Source: Microvirga arvi
GTDB taxonomy: Bacteria; Pseudomonadota; Alphaproteobacteria; Rhizobiales; Beijerinckiaceae
Direction: 5' to 3'
NCBI RefSeq assembly: GCF_016892765.1
Contig: NZ_JAFEMD010000032.1
Location: forward strand, 1 to 64,000
Length of the DNA: 64,000 nt
Part shown: positions 35,192-44,226 of the stretch, in pieces
Layout: each line of letters starts with the position of its first letter
How positions within the stretch are numbered: the first letter of the stretch is position 1
Program-made: the position numbers and the translations under genes
Notes under the pieces: generated by a model
Told to the model about the DNA's origin: nothing
The model's input: only the letters and a program-made list of their open reading frames with translations
Databases searched by the model: none

Positions 35192-35215
35192 ATCATTGTT
35201 GAAGGAGACGGCCTT

Positions 35216-36607
35216 ATGGCCGATACCGATATTGTCTGCATTTCCCCCATCGACGGACGCGAGCTTGTCCGCCGCCCCATCATGTCCGAGGCCGCCATCG
35301 ATGCGGCGATCACGTCAGCCCGCGAGGCGCAAGTTGCGTGGCGCAACACCACCATCGCGGAGCGCGCGAGCAGGGTGTCCGCCTTCCTCGATGCGCTGCT
35401 CGCCATGAACCAGGAGGTGGTGCCCGAGATCGCCCAGCAGATGGGCCGCCCGGTTCGCTATGGCGGCGAGTTCCGCGGGGTCGAGGAGCGGGCGCGCTAC
35501 ATGATCGCGATTGCGGAAAAAAGCCTGCAACCGATCCCGGCCGATGACGAGAAGCCGGGCTTCCGCCGCATGATCAAGCGCGAGCCGGTTGGTCTCGTGC
35601 TGGTGATCGCACCCTGGAACTATCCGTACCTGACCGCCATCAACACCATCGTTCCGGCGCTGATGGCGGGCAACGCGGTGCTGCTCAAGCACGCCTCGCA
35701 GACGGTGCTGGCGGGTGAGCGCTTCCAGATGGCCATGGATCGGGCCGGCCTGCCGAAGGGCTTGTTCCAGAACATGCATCTGAGCCACGACCAGACAAGC
35801 CGCATTCTTGGGCAAGGCCTCGTCGATCACTGCAACTTCACCGGCTCCGTCTCCGGTGGACGCGCCATCGAGCGCGCCGCTGCGGGCAGCTTCACGTCGC
35901 TCGGCCTCGAGCTCGGCGGCAAGGATCCGGCCTATGTGCGCGAGGACGCCAATCTCGATCACGCCATCGAGAACCTCGTCGACGGCGCCTTCTTCAACTC
36001 AGGGCAATGCTGCTGCGGTATCGAGCGCATCTATGTGCACGAGAAGCACTATGATCGCTTCGTCGAAGGTGCGGCCGATCTCGTGAACACCTATGTGCTC
36101 GGCAATCCGCTCGACGAAGCGACGACGCTCGGCCCTATGGCGCACAAGCGCTTCGCCGATCTCGTGCGCCGGCAGAATGCGGAAGCGGTAGCCAAGGGCG
36201 CGAGGGCCCATATCGAGTCCAAGAAGTTTGCAGCCGATACAGGCGACACGGCCTATCTTGCGCCGCAGGTGCTCACGAATGTCGATCATTCCATGAGCGT
36301 CATGCGCGACGAGAGCTTCGGCCCAACCGTCGGCATCATGAAGGTGACGGGCGATGAGGAGGCGATCCGCCTCATGAACGACTCGCCCTACGGTCTCTCC
36401 GCTGCGATCTGGACCTCGGATGTGGATGCTGCGGAAGCCATCGGCGAGAAGCTTGAGACCGGCACCGTCTTCATGAACCGCTGCGATTATCTCGATCCCG
36501 CGCTCGCCTGGACCGGCGTGAAGGATACGGGCCGCGGCGCAAGTCTCTCGCGCTTGGCTTACGAGTCGCTCACCCGCCCGAAATCCTATCATCTCCGTCA
36601 GATCTGA
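35216..36607 (+). CDS. aldehyde dehydrogenase family protein
   Basis: A 463-residue NAD(P)+-dependent aldehyde dehydrogenase. The cofactor segment APWNYPYLTAINTIVPALMAGN is near residue 135, the general base is in LELGGKDPAYV (about 232), and the nucleophile is one of the cysteines of FFNSGQCCCGIERI near 263. AAGGAG precedes the ATG at 35216; the frame upstream is only translated repeat. In this cluster it would oxidise the aldehyde made by the iron alcohol dehydrogenase 11 bases downstream. The run of three cysteines is a mild oddity. Confidence 0.92.
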   Translation: MADTDIVCISPIDGRELVRRPIMSEAAIDAAITSAREAQVAWRNTTIAERASRVSAFLDALLAMNQEVVPEIAQQMGRPVRYGGEFRGVEERARYMIAIAEKSLQPIPADDEKPGFRRMIKREPVGLVLVIAPWNYPYLTAINTIVPALMAGNAVLLKHASQTVLAGERFQMAMDRAGLPKGLFQNMHLSHDQTSRILGQGLVDHCNFTGSVSGGRAIERAAAGSFTSLGLELGGKDPAYVREDANLDHAIENLVDGAFFNSGQCCCGIERIYVHEKHYDRFVEGAADLVNTYVLGNPLDEATTLGPMAHKRFADLVRRQNAEAVAKGARAHIESKKFAADTGDTAYLAPQVLTNVDHSMSVMRDESFGPTVGIMKVTGDEEAIRLMNDSPYGLSAAIWTSDVDAAEAIGEKLETGTVFMNRCDYLDPALAWTGVKDTGRGASLSRLAYESLTRPKSYHLRQI

Positions 36608-36618
36608 TTGAAAGCATC

Positions 36619-37782
36619 ATGACCACGTCTCCTCGCTCCAACTGGAACTATCCCACCGCCGTGCGCTTCGGTGCAGGCCGCATCTCCGAACTGGCCGAGG
36701 CCTGCAAGTCGGTTGGCATGCAGGCGCCGCTCATCGTCACGGATCCCTTCCTGGCGACTCAAGCCATGACGAAGGCGGCGCTCGACCAGCTTAGCAGCGC
36801 GGGTCTGAAGGCGGCCATCTTCTCCGACATCAAGCCGAACCCGGTCGAGACCAATGTCTACAAGGGCCTCGAAGCCCTGAAGGCCGGCAAGCATGACGGG
36901 GTCGTCGCCTTCGGCGGCGGCTCGGCTCTCGATGCCGGCAAGGTCATCGCTTTCATGGCGGGCCAGAGGCGACCCATGTGGGATTTCGAGGATATCGGCG
37001 ACTGGTGGACCCGCGCCGATCCCAATGGCATCCAGCCGATCATCGCCGTGCCGACGACGGCGGGCACAGGTTCCGAGGTGGGCCGCGCCGGCGTGATCAC
37101 TCAGGAAGCCACGCACACCAAGAAGGTGATCTTCCACCCGCTGATGATGCCGAAGATCGTGATCTGCGATCCGGAGCTGACAATGGGCATGCCGCCCCAC
37201 ATCACCGCGGGCACGGGTCTCGATGCGCTGGCCCACTGCATCGAAGCCTATTGCGCACCGGGCTATCACCCGATGGCGGATGGCATCGCGGTCGAGGGCG
37301 TCCGCCTCGTGAAGGAATACCTGCCGCGCGCCTACAAGGACGGCAAGGACATCGAGGCCCGTGCACAGTTGATGTCGGCCGCCGCCATGGGCGCCACCGC
37401 CTTCCAGAAGGGCCTCGGTGCGATCCATGCCCTGTCGCATCCGACCGGCGCGCTCTACGACACCCATCACGGCCTGACCAATGCGGTCTTCATGCCCTAC
37501 GTGCTGGTCTATAACCGCAAGGCCATCGAGAGCCGGATCGAGCGGCTCGCCGCCTATATCGGCCTCGAGCCCTCCTTCCAGGCTTTCCTCGACTGGGTAC
37601 TGCAGCTGCGCAACGATCTCGGCGTGCCGCATACCCTGGAAGGCCTCAAAGTGGACAATGCCCGCTTCGACGAGATGTCCGAGATGGCGCCCAACGATCC
37701 GACCGCCGGGGGCAATCCGGTGCCGATCACGAAGGAGAGCGCCCGCAAGCTCTTCGAGGATGCGCTGGCCGGGCGTCTTTGA
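36619..37782 (+). CDS. iron-containing alcohol dehydrogenase
   Basis: A 387-residue group III alcohol dehydrogenase. The NAD-binding GGGSALDAGKVIAF is near residue 99 and TTAGTGSEVGR near 146. Metal ligands are in LDALAHCIEAY and the two histidine segments AIHALSHPTGALYDTHHG. Such enzymes oxidise primary alcohols, for example 1,3-propanediol, lactaldehyde or ethanol types. It starts 11 bases after the aldehyde dehydrogenase and ends the cluster before a strong bidirectional terminator. Confidence 0.93.
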   Translation: MTTSPRSNWNYPTAVRFGAGRISELAEACKSVGMQAPLIVTDPFLATQAMTKAALDQLSSAGLKAAIFSDIKPNPVETNVYKGLEALKAGKHDGVVAFGGGSALDAGKVIAFMAGQRRPMWDFEDIGDWWTRADPNGIQPIIAVPTTAGTGSEVGRAGVITQEATHTKKVIFHPLMMPKIVICDPELTMGMPPHITAGTGLDALAHCIEAYCAPGYHPMADGIAVEGVRLVKEYLPRAYKDGKDIEARAQLMSAAAMGATAFQKGLGAIHALSHPTGALYDTHHGLTNAVFMPYVLVYNRKAIESRIERLAAYIGLEPSFQAFLDWVLQLRNDLGVPHTLEGLKVDNARFDEMSEMAPNDPTAGGNPVPITKESARKLFEDALAGRL

Positions 37783-37800
37783 TCCGACGGAACAAACGAC

Positions 37801-37833
37801 AAAGGCACCGCTGATAGTTTCAGCGGTGCCTTT
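37801..37833. terminator. bidirectional rho-independent terminator
   Basis: A perfect 14-bp stem AAAGGCACCGCTGA/TCAGCGGTGCCTTT with a five-base TAGTT loop. The A-run and T-run form the base of the stem, so it works on both strands. It ends the catabolic cluster and the convergent FMN reductase transcript. Confidence 0.88.
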
Positions 37834-37854
37834 GCTTTGACTGCTCTCGCTGCC

Positions 37855-38451
37855 TCAGGCGGCGGCCTTCAAGGGAGTCTTGCGCTCGGCCCGGAGCGAT
37901 TTGAGCGCTTCCGTCCAGCGAACGAGCTCATCGAGCATGGTCGCGGCCGAGGCTCTGTAGATGTCGAGGGGCTTCAACTTGCCGTTCTCGTCCAGGTTCT
38001 GGAACACCATCGGCATCGGCACGCCTTCCGGGATCGGCATCATCTTCAGGGTTGTCACGATCTGCTTTGCAACCTGGACCGAACGCAGGCCGCCGGAGAT
38101 GCCGCCATAGCTCACGAAGCCGACAGGAGCGTAATTCCATTCGCGGGACAGATAGTTCAACGCGTTCACGAGAGCCGGCGGCGGAGCGTAATTGTACTCA
38201 GGCGTCACGAACACGAAGGCATCCGCTGCGGACACGCTCGCGGCCCAAGCCTTTGTATGGGCATGGTGATAGTTCTGCTTCATCGGGTGCTCGGGCTCGT
38301 CGAAGACCGGCAGTTTGAACGCGGCGAGATCAACCAGAACAGGCTCGAACCTGCCATGCTCGGCCGTATACTCGCTGAACCATTGAGCGATGCTCGGACC
38401 GACCCGGCCGGGGCGTGTGCTGGCGATGATGATGTGAAGCTTGGGCTTCAT
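37855..38451 (-). CDS. NADPH-dependent FMN reductase family protein
   Basis: A 198-residue flavodoxin-fold reductase. The N-terminal FMN-phosphate loop is LHIIIASTRPGRVGPSIAQW, and the flavin strand ends in FVFVTPEYNYAPPPALVNALNYL, the signature of the NAD(P)H:FMN/quinone/azo reductase group. It probably reduces quinones, azo dyes or electrophiles. The start at 38451 follows AAGGA. It is divergent from an HxlR regulator, a typical arrangement for quinone- or aldehyde-sensing control. Confidence 0.9.
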   Translation of the reverse strand: MKPKLHIIIASTRPGRVGPSIAQWFSEYTAEHGRFEPVLVDLAAFKLPVFDEPEHPMKQNYHHAHTKAWAASVSAADAFVFVTPEYNYAPPPALVNALNYLSREWNYAPVGFVSYGGISGGLRSVQVAKQIVTTLKMMPIPEGVPMPMVFQNLDENGKLKPLDIYRASAATMLDELVRWTEALKSLRAERKTPLKAAA

Positions 38452-38485
38452 GGGAGATCCTTGATTTGCAATCGGGACTAAGAAC

Positions 38486-38526
38486 ACTTAAGTTCCTGTT
38501 TGTTACCAAGGACCATTAAGTAACTT
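38486..38526. promoter_or_regulatory. candidate HxlR operator region
   Basis: The 103-base divergent gap is AT-rich. It contains ACTTAAGT (38486-38493, self-complementary) and a second TTAAGT in ATTAAGTAACTT (38515-38526), 28 bases apart. HxlR-family repressors bind short AT-rich half-sites near their own promoters, so these are candidates. The evidence is positional. Confidence 0.35.
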
Positions 38527-38554
38527 CTGGAGCGTTCCGCAAGGAGGCACTTTC

Positions 38555-38956
38555 ATGTCACCCAGTCACATTCATGTGCCCACTGATTGCCGCACCGTAA
38601 CCGAGATTCTGTCCCGGGTCGGCGACAAGTGGAGCGTCCAGGTGGTGGTCCAGTTGGGCGGCGGCTCCAAGAGATTCAATGAGTTGCGCCGGGCTGTGAC
38701 CGGGATCTCCCAGCGGATGCTGACCCTGACGCTACGAGGATTGGAGCGAGACGGGCTCGTCACGCGCAAGGTCTACCCGACCATTCCGCCCCGCGTGGAT
38801 TACCAACTCACAGGGCTGGGTTGCTCCCTGCTCAAGACTGTACGCGGTCTTGGCGAATGGGCGATCGCCAATCGAGATGAGATCTTGGCAGCAAGGCAGC
38901 GCTTCGATACCTCAGGCGGAGACGAGCTTGACCGGAAACATTCTGATGCCGCTTAG
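38555..38956 (+). CDS. HxlR family transcriptional regulator
   Basis: A 133-residue winged-helix regulator covering one HxlR domain: ILSRVGDKWSVQVVVQLGGGSKRFNELRRAVTGISQRMLTLTLRGLERDGLVTRKVYPTIPPRVDYQLTGLG. A cysteine at position 12 (TDCRTV) matches the redox-sensing N-terminal cysteine of the YodB/HypR group. GGAGG precedes the ATG. It overlaps the convergent HAD gene by four bases at its 3' end. The likely target is the divergent FMN reductase. Confidence 0.92.
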   Translation: MSPSHIHVPTDCRTVTEILSRVGDKWSVQVVVQLGGGSKRFNELRRAVTGISQRMLTLTLRGLERDGLVTRKVYPTIPPRVDYQLTGLGCSLLKTVRGLGEWAIANRDEILAARQRFDTSGGDELDRKHSDAA

Positions 38957-39615
38957 GCTGCAATCTTGCGTTCCAGAATGTCCCAAAGCGTTTGGTCGCG
39001 GAAGGTGCCAATGGTTCTATCAGCGCCGACTTTGGTGAGTTCCGCAGCGCTGAGCCCCGTCAGGACGCCGAAGGAGAACAGCCCCGCCGCCTTGGCGGCT
39101 CTCATGCCGGAGGGCGAATCCTCGAATGCGACGGCCTCCTCCGCACGAATGCCGAGCCGCTCCAGAGCCGTGAGATAGGGCAGGGGGTCGGGCTTGCCGC
39201 GCTCGACCTGATCGATGGTGATCTTGACCTCGAATCGATGGGTGATGCCCAGAATATCGAGGATATGGGTTGCGTTCAGCAGCGGGGCATTGGTCACGAG
39301 GGCAAGCCTGATGCCGCGGGCCTCGGCCCATTCGAACAGTTCGAGCAGACCCTCCAGGGGCTTCAGCTCAAGCGCCAATCGCCGGAAGGCAGCCTCCTTG
39401 CGCTCGGCATAGATCTCATGCTCCTCGATGGGCAGATGAGGCAGGAGCGCGGCAAAGATCGACTCGTTGGTGTGGCCGATGATCGAGGTGCGATAGAGAT
39501 CCTCGTCGATGACAACGCCCTCGGGACCCAAGGTCTGGGCAAAGGCTTCCAAGTGGGCCGGATCGCTATGTACCAGGGTGCCGTCCATGTCGAAGATCAA
39601 GGCTTTGAGCATCAC
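38953..39615 (-). CDS. HAD family phosphatase
   Basis: A 220-residue haloacid dehalogenase-type phosphatase of subfamily IA. Motif I is DMDGTLVHSD (residues 9-18), motif II VTNAP near 107, and the motif III/IV region is KPDPLPYLTAL...VAFEDSPSGMRAAKAAG. The helical cap and overall form resemble sugar-phosphatase/beta-phosphoglucomutase relatives. It lies 119 bases downstream of the importer ATPase gene on the same strand, so it may act on the imported compound. Confidence 0.9.
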   Translation of the reverse strand: MMLKALIFDMDGTLVHSDPAHLEAFAQTLGPEGVVIDEDLYRTSIIGHTNESIFAALLPHLPIEEHEIYAERKEAAFRRLALELKPLEGLLELFEWAEARGIRLALVTNAPLLNATHILDILGITHRFEVKITIDQVERGKPDPLPYLTALERLGIRAEEAVAFEDSPSGMRAAKAAGLFSFGVLTGLSAAELTKVGADRTIGTFRDQTLWDILERKIAA

Positions 39616-39734
39616 ATCGTCTCTAGAATATTTTAGCTAAGAACGGAGGGAATAAACCCTTGCGCCCTGGAATACAGCCCGCAGCATTTGCAACCCTGCT
39701 CTCATATTTCCGATGAAGTTGCGTCCCGACGTTT

Positions 39735-40847
39735 CTAAGCGTCTGGGATGACGGCGACGCCGCGCTGCGTGGCGAAGGAGATCGACACGGGAGTGCCGGG
39801 CGCAATCGCCTCCTTGCGCCCGTACTGGACCACGAACAGGTTCCCGATCGAGCTCTCCACGTCGTATTCCACCTGCGTGCCGAGATAGGACGTCTTGCGC
39901 ACGGTGCCGGTCAGCGCGCCGGCCTGTGCGGCCTCGTCGAGGAAAATGGCATCGGGCCGGGCGGCCAGCTTCACAGGCCCCTGGCTCGACCCCCTATGGG
40001 GAAGCTGAAGGTTGAGGCCGCCGATCTTCACCTGCGCCATCGGCCCGTCGATGTCTGCGAGATCCCCGGTGATGATGTTGGCGTCGCCGATGAAGTCGGC
40101 CACGAAGAGGTTCGCCGGTTCTTCATAGAGTTCGCGGGGCGTGCCGGTCTGGGCGATGCGGGCATTCGACATGACGATGATGTGGTCGGAGACCGCGAGC
40201 GCCTCCTCCTGATCGTGGGTCACATAAGCCACGGTAAGATTGAGGTTCTGCTGCAACTCGCGGATGTCCTCACGCACGCGCCGCCGCAGCTTGGCATCGA
40301 GATTGGACAAGGGTTCGTCGAAGAGCAGGACTTGCGGTTCCAGCACGAGCGCGCGGGCCACTGCCACGCGCTGCTGCTGTCCACCCGAAAGTTCGGATGG
40401 CGCGCGCTTCTCCAGCCCCTTGAGGCCGATGAGCTCGAGCTTCTCCATGGCCATTGCGTAGGCGTCCTTCTTCGGAACGCCCTGGACGGAGGGGCCGTAG
40501 GCCACGTTCTCCAGCACCGACATGTGCGGGAAGAGCGCATATGACTGGAACACCATGCTCACGTCGCGATCGGCGGCGGAGAGGTTCGTCACGTCACGCT
40601 CGCCGATCAGGATCTGGCCTTCGCTGGCCATCTCAAGGCCGGCGATCATGCGCAAGGTGGTGGTCTTGCCGCAGCCGGAGGGGCCGAGCAGGGTGACGAG
40701 CTGTCCCGGATCGATAGTGAAGGAGATATTATCCACGGCCGTGACATTGCCATAGCGCTTCGTCACGTTGCGGAATTCGACGGAAGCAGCCTGCTTCTTG
40801 GACGTCGCAGGGCGGGACAGGGAATGGACGGAGGACATCTTGTTCAT
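39735..40847 (-). CDS. ABC transporter ATP-binding protein (AfuC/FbpC-like)
   Basis: A 370-residue ATPase. Walker A is LLGPSGCGKTTTLR near residue 53, the Q-loop VFQSYALFPHMSV, the signature LSGGQQQRVAVARAL near 153 and Walker B VLLFDEPLSNLDAKLRRRVR. The C-terminal 110 residues form the TOBE/regulatory domain of the CUT/ferric group. Its ATG overlaps the stop of the permease gene (ATGA), so the two are coupled. It powers import through the fused permease. Confidence 0.92.
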   Translation of the reverse strand: MNKMSSVHSLSRPATSKKQAASVEFRNVTKRYGNVTAVDNISFTIDPGQLVTLLGPSGCGKTTTLRMIAGLEMASEGQILIGERDVTNLSAADRDVSMVFQSYALFPHMSVLENVAYGPSVQGVPKKDAYAMAMEKLELIGLKGLEKRAPSELSGGQQQRVAVARALVLEPQVLLFDEPLSNLDAKLRRRVREDIRELQQNLNLTVAYVTHDQEEALAVSDHIIVMSNARIAQTGTPRELYEEPANLFVADFIGDANIITGDLADIDGPMAQVKIGGLNLQLPHRGSSQGPVKLAARPDAIFLDEAAQAGALTGTVRKTSYLGTQVEYDVESSIGNLFVVQYGRKEAIAPGTPVSISFATQRGVAVIPDA

Positions 40848-43033
40848 GGGATCGCCTGCACGGCAACGGGGGAAGGGGCGGCGCTCGCGGAACGGCGCCC
40901 AAGGCGCCGCTCGCCCACGGCCAGCTGGATCGCCACGATGGCGAGCAGCATGACGAGGATGAGCACGGTGGAATAGGCGATGGCGAGACCGAACTCGCCC
41001 GCCTCGACACGGCCGACGATGTAGGTGGTTGCCATGTTGTACTCGGCGGTGACGAGGAAGATCACGGCGCTGACCGCAGTCATGGCACGCACGAAGGAAT
41101 AGACGAGGGACGCGACGATGGCCGGCCGCAGCAGCGGCAGCACCACCCGCCGCATGGTGGTGGCCGAACCGGCGCCCAGGGTGAGCGAGGCTTCATCGAG
41201 GCTCTTGTCGATCTGGCTCAAGGTGGCGATGCCGGAACGCACGCCCACCGGCATGTTGCGGAAGACGAAGCACATCACCAGGATGAAGCCCGTGCCGGTG
41301 ATCTCGATGGGCGGCACGTTGAAGGCGAGGATGTAGGACACACCGACCACGGTGCCGGGAATGGCGAAGCTCAGAAGCGTGCCGAACTCGAAGGAACGCT
41401 GGCCGGAGAAGCGCTGGCGAGTGAGGAGATAAGCCGTCAGCAGGCCGATGGCGGCCGTGAGTGGAGCCGACAAAGCGGCAACCTTCACGGTAGCGAAGAA
41501 CGAATCCCAGGCCGAGCCGGAGAAGTAGAAGCCCGAAGCGCCGCGCTCGACACGGAACGCGGTGAGGAAGTGCTCGAAGGTCGGCGTGTAGTCGCGCCCC
41601 ATGGAGCGCACGAAGGCGCCGACGACGATGATGGCGTAGACGGCAACCGTAAAGAGCGCCCAGGGGATGGCCGTGAAGTAGGACGCGAGAGCGACCCGCC
41701 GCGGCAGCGGCAGCGGGATGCCCGCATCGCCCTTGCCTGTGACTGTGGTGTAGACCTTCTTGCCGAGCCAGGCGTGCTGCAGCCAGAAAGCGCCAAGCGT
41801 GAAGGCGAGCAGGATGATGGAGAGCACGGCGGCGCGGCCCTGATCCTGCTGTGCGCCGACGACGGCAAAGAAGATCTTGGTGGAGAGCACCTCGTAATTG
41901 CCACCTAACACCAGCGGATTGCCGAAATCGGCGAGGCTCTCGACGAAGCCGAGGAGGAAGGCATTGGCGAGGCCCGGACGCATGAGCGGCAGCGTCACAG
42001 TCCAGAAGGTCGTCCAGCTCTTCGCCCGCAGGGTTTGCGAGGCCTCCTCGAGCGTCGGGCTGATGCCCTGCACCACCCCAATCAGAACGAGAAAGGCGAT
42101 GGGCGTGAAGGCGAGAAGCTGCGCGATGAGCACGCCGGGAAGCCCGTAGATCCAGCGCGAACGCGGCACGCCGAACCACTCCCAAAGAACGGCGGAGAGG
42201 GCGCCGGAGCGGCCGAAGAGCAGGATCAGGGCGAGACCGATCACGAAGGGCGGGGTGATGATGGGCAGGACGCTCATCACGCGCAGAAGCTTCTTGTACC
42301 GGAACTCGGTGCGGGTTGCGATCAGTGCGAATGCAAGTCCCAGGGCCGTGGTTCCGACACCCACGAGCAACCCGAGAAACAGGGTGTTCCAGGCCACGCC
42401 GCAGCGCAGGTTGCTCGAAAGGCAGTCGAGGCCCCAGATCGATTTGTCGAGGAACTTCGTGACGAATTCATACGGCGCGAAGTTGCCATTGTTGTCGGCA
42501 AAGGCGCTCGCGAGAATGGTCGTGACCGGGAAGAAGACGAAGACGACGATCAGCGCGATGACGACGCCGATCGAGGAGGTGACGAAAGCATCGCCGCGGC
42601 ACCAGCCGCGCGCTGCGAGGCCGTGACAGAGAATGATGAGGAACGAAGCCGACGTGAGAGCAGCGCCGTAGCCCATGCCGGCCTGACTCGGACCCGGCTC
42701 ACCGAACAGGCTCCTTAGGATGTCGAGCGTCCATCCGTTGAGGCCGATGGTGAATCCCTGAAGAACGATGAGAGCGAGACCGAGAAGTCCCGACGCAACG
42801 AGCCAGGTGGCTTGCCGCTGTTCCGAAGGTCTGGCGACCGGAATCAGGGCCATGACGAGCGGCACGAGGATCGGCAGAAGCCACCCGGCACCGCGAAAGC
42901 CATGAACGAGCGCCGATCCGCTGACGAAGTAATCGGCGATGGTGGCAGCACTGGAGCGTTCGAAGCCGTACCAGGGCAGGAGGGCAAATCCGACCCAGCT
43001 CAGAACGATCCAGCCAAGGGTTGCCCGTGCCAT
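40844..43033 (-). CDS. fused double-domain ABC permease (AfuB/FbpB-like)
   Basis: A 729-residue inner-membrane protein holding two complete permease domains, with about fourteen hydrophobic helices. The EAA loop is seen twice: ISPTLEEASQTLRAKSWTTFWTVTLPLMRPGL in the first half and IDKSLDEASLTLGAGSATTMRRVVLPLLRPAI in the second. Fused permeases of this size are typical of the Fbp/Afu/PhnU-V transporter group. An N-terminal extra set of helices (about 170 residues) precedes the first domain. AGGAACATAAAG precedes the ATG. It follows the binding-protein gene across a 116-base gap with a hairpin. Confidence 0.92.
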   Translation of the reverse strand: MARATLGWIVLSWVGFALLPWYGFERSSAATIADYFVSGSALVHGFRGAGWLLPILVPLVMALIPVARPSEQRQATWLVASGLLGLALIVLQGFTIGLNGWTLDILRSLFGEPGPSQAGMGYGAALTSASFLIILCHGLAARGWCRGDAFVTSSIGVVIALIVVFVFFPVTTILASAFADNNGNFAPYEFVTKFLDKSIWGLDCLSSNLRCGVAWNTLFLGLLVGVGTTALGLAFALIATRTEFRYKKLLRVMSVLPIITPPFVIGLALILLFGRSGALSAVLWEWFGVPRSRWIYGLPGVLIAQLLAFTPIAFLVLIGVVQGISPTLEEASQTLRAKSWTTFWTVTLPLMRPGLANAFLLGFVESLADFGNPLVLGGNYEVLSTKIFFAVVGAQQDQGRAAVLSIILLAFTLGAFWLQHAWLGKKVYTTVTGKGDAGIPLPLPRRVALASYFTAIPWALFTVAVYAIIVVGAFVRSMGRDYTPTFEHFLTAFRVERGASGFYFSGSAWDSFFATVKVAALSAPLTAAIGLLTAYLLTRQRFSGQRSFEFGTLLSFAIPGTVVGVSYILAFNVPPIEITGTGFILVMCFVFRNMPVGVRSGIATLSQIDKSLDEASLTLGAGSATTMRRVVLPLLRPAIVASLVYSFVRAMTAVSAVIFLVTAEYNMATTYIVGRVEAGEFGLAIAYSTVLILVMLLAIVAIQLAVGERRLGRRSASAAPSPVAVQAIP

Positions 43034-43091
43034 CTTTATGTTCCTGCCTCAAAGCCGGTGCAGAGACCGACCAGCCATACGTTCAGATCTG

Positions 43092-43136
43092 AAAAAATTA
43101 AGCCTTCGGCGAGGCGTGATCCGCTTCGCCGAAGGC
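43092..43136 (-). terminator. attenuating hairpin after the binding-protein gene
   Basis: A 15-bp stem with one mismatch (43102-43116 with 43122-43136, loop TGATC) is followed on the minus strand by a T-run opposite the As at 43092-43097. It lies 13 bases after the stop codon of the binding-protein gene. It should let that gene be expressed more highly than the permease and ATPase genes. Confidence 0.7.
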
Positions 43137-43149
43137 CTAGCCAAGCCGA

Positions 43150-44196
43150 CTATTTCGGCAGGCTCTTCACCTCGTTGTCCCACTTGGACAGGAGACGCTT
43201 GCGCTCAGCCGAAGAGCCGTATTTCGCGAAGTCGAAGTTGATCAGCTTGATGTCGCTGAGCTTCGGTGCCTGTGGCGGAACCGGCGTGCTCTTGTTCGAG
43301 GGGACCTGATACGACTTGGCGTCAGCGCCGAGCTTCTGCGCGTCCGCCGTCAGCGCCCAGTCGTAGAACTTCTTGGCGTTGTCCATGTTCTTGGCGCCCT
43401 TGATGAGCGACATGGAGCCGATCTCGTAGCCAGTGCCCTCGCAGGGGGCGACGACCTTAACCGGGGCCTTGTCAACCACCATCGTCACGATGTCGTGCAT
43501 GAAGGCGATGCCGGCCGTCGTCTCGCCCAGCGCCATGGCCTTGGCGGGAGCCGCGCCCGACTTGGTGTATTGGTTGACGTTCTTGTGCAGGGCCTTGAGG
43601 TACTCGAAGCCTTTGTCCTCGCCCATGATCTGGACGATCGTGGCGAGAAGGGTATAGGCGGTGCCGGAGGAGTTCGGGTCTGCGACCTGCACCTCGTCCT
43701 TCAGCTCTGCTTTCAGCAGATCGGCCCAGCACTTCGGCTCGCCGATCTTTTTGGACTGGGCAAGCTCGGTGTTGTAGCCGAAGCCGAGGGCGCCGGAATA
43801 GATGCCGACGGTGCGTTGCTTGGACTGCTCCCACTGGCGCACGGCCCAATCCTGCAGCTCGCTCATCTTGGGAGATTTATACTCCACGGTGAGACCTTCC
43901 TCGGCCGCCTGCATATGGGGATCGCCGGTTCCGCCCCACCAGATGTCGGCGCGGGGGTTGGCGGCCTCTGCCTTCACCTGGGCATAGACCTCGCCCGCGC
44001 TCTTGCGGGTCATGGAGACCTTGATGCCGGTCTCGCGCTCGAAGGCGGTGGTCATGGCGCGGCACCATTCCTCCTGCACGCCGCAATACATGACGAGTTC
44101 GCCCTGGGCCTGGGCCGCTCCGGCGGACATGAAGGACAGGGCCGTCACGGCGCCTGCCAGCATGGTTGCCGCAGTGAAAGTCTTCTTCAACGTCAT
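43150..44196 (-). CDS. ABC transporter substrate-binding protein (AfuA/FbpA-like)
   Basis: A 348-residue periplasmic binding protein. A signal peptide (KKTFTAATMLAGAVTALSFMSAGAAQA) precedes the mature start. The first lobe contains MYCGVQEEWCRAMTTAFERETG, and ADIWWGGTGDPHMQAAEEG follows. The tandem tyrosines of ferric-binding proteins are not evident. Instead there is MHDIV with a glutamate 24 residues after the histidine (CEGTGYE), as I remember for the sugar-phosphate-binding AfuA. The start at 44196 has a very good GGGAGGATAGA site. Iron binding is still possible. Confidence 0.88.
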   Translation of the reverse strand: MTLKKTFTAATMLAGAVTALSFMSAGAAQAQGELVMYCGVQEEWCRAMTTAFERETGIKVSMTRKSAGEVYAQVKAEAANPRADIWWGGTGDPHMQAAEEGLTVEYKSPKMSELQDWAVRQWEQSKQRTVGIYSGALGFGYNTELAQSKKIGEPKCWADLLKAELKDEVQVADPNSSGTAYTLLATIVQIMGEDKGFEYLKALHKNVNQYTKSGAAPAKAMALGETTAGIAFMHDIVTMVVDKAPVKVVAPCEGTGYEIGSMSLIKGAKNMDNAKKFYDWALTADAQKLGADAKSYQVPSNKSTPVPPQAPKLSDIKLINFDFAKYGSSAERKRLLSKWDNEVKSLPK

Positions 44197-44226
44197 TCTA
44201 TCCTCCCGTGATGTCATGCTTATTAT

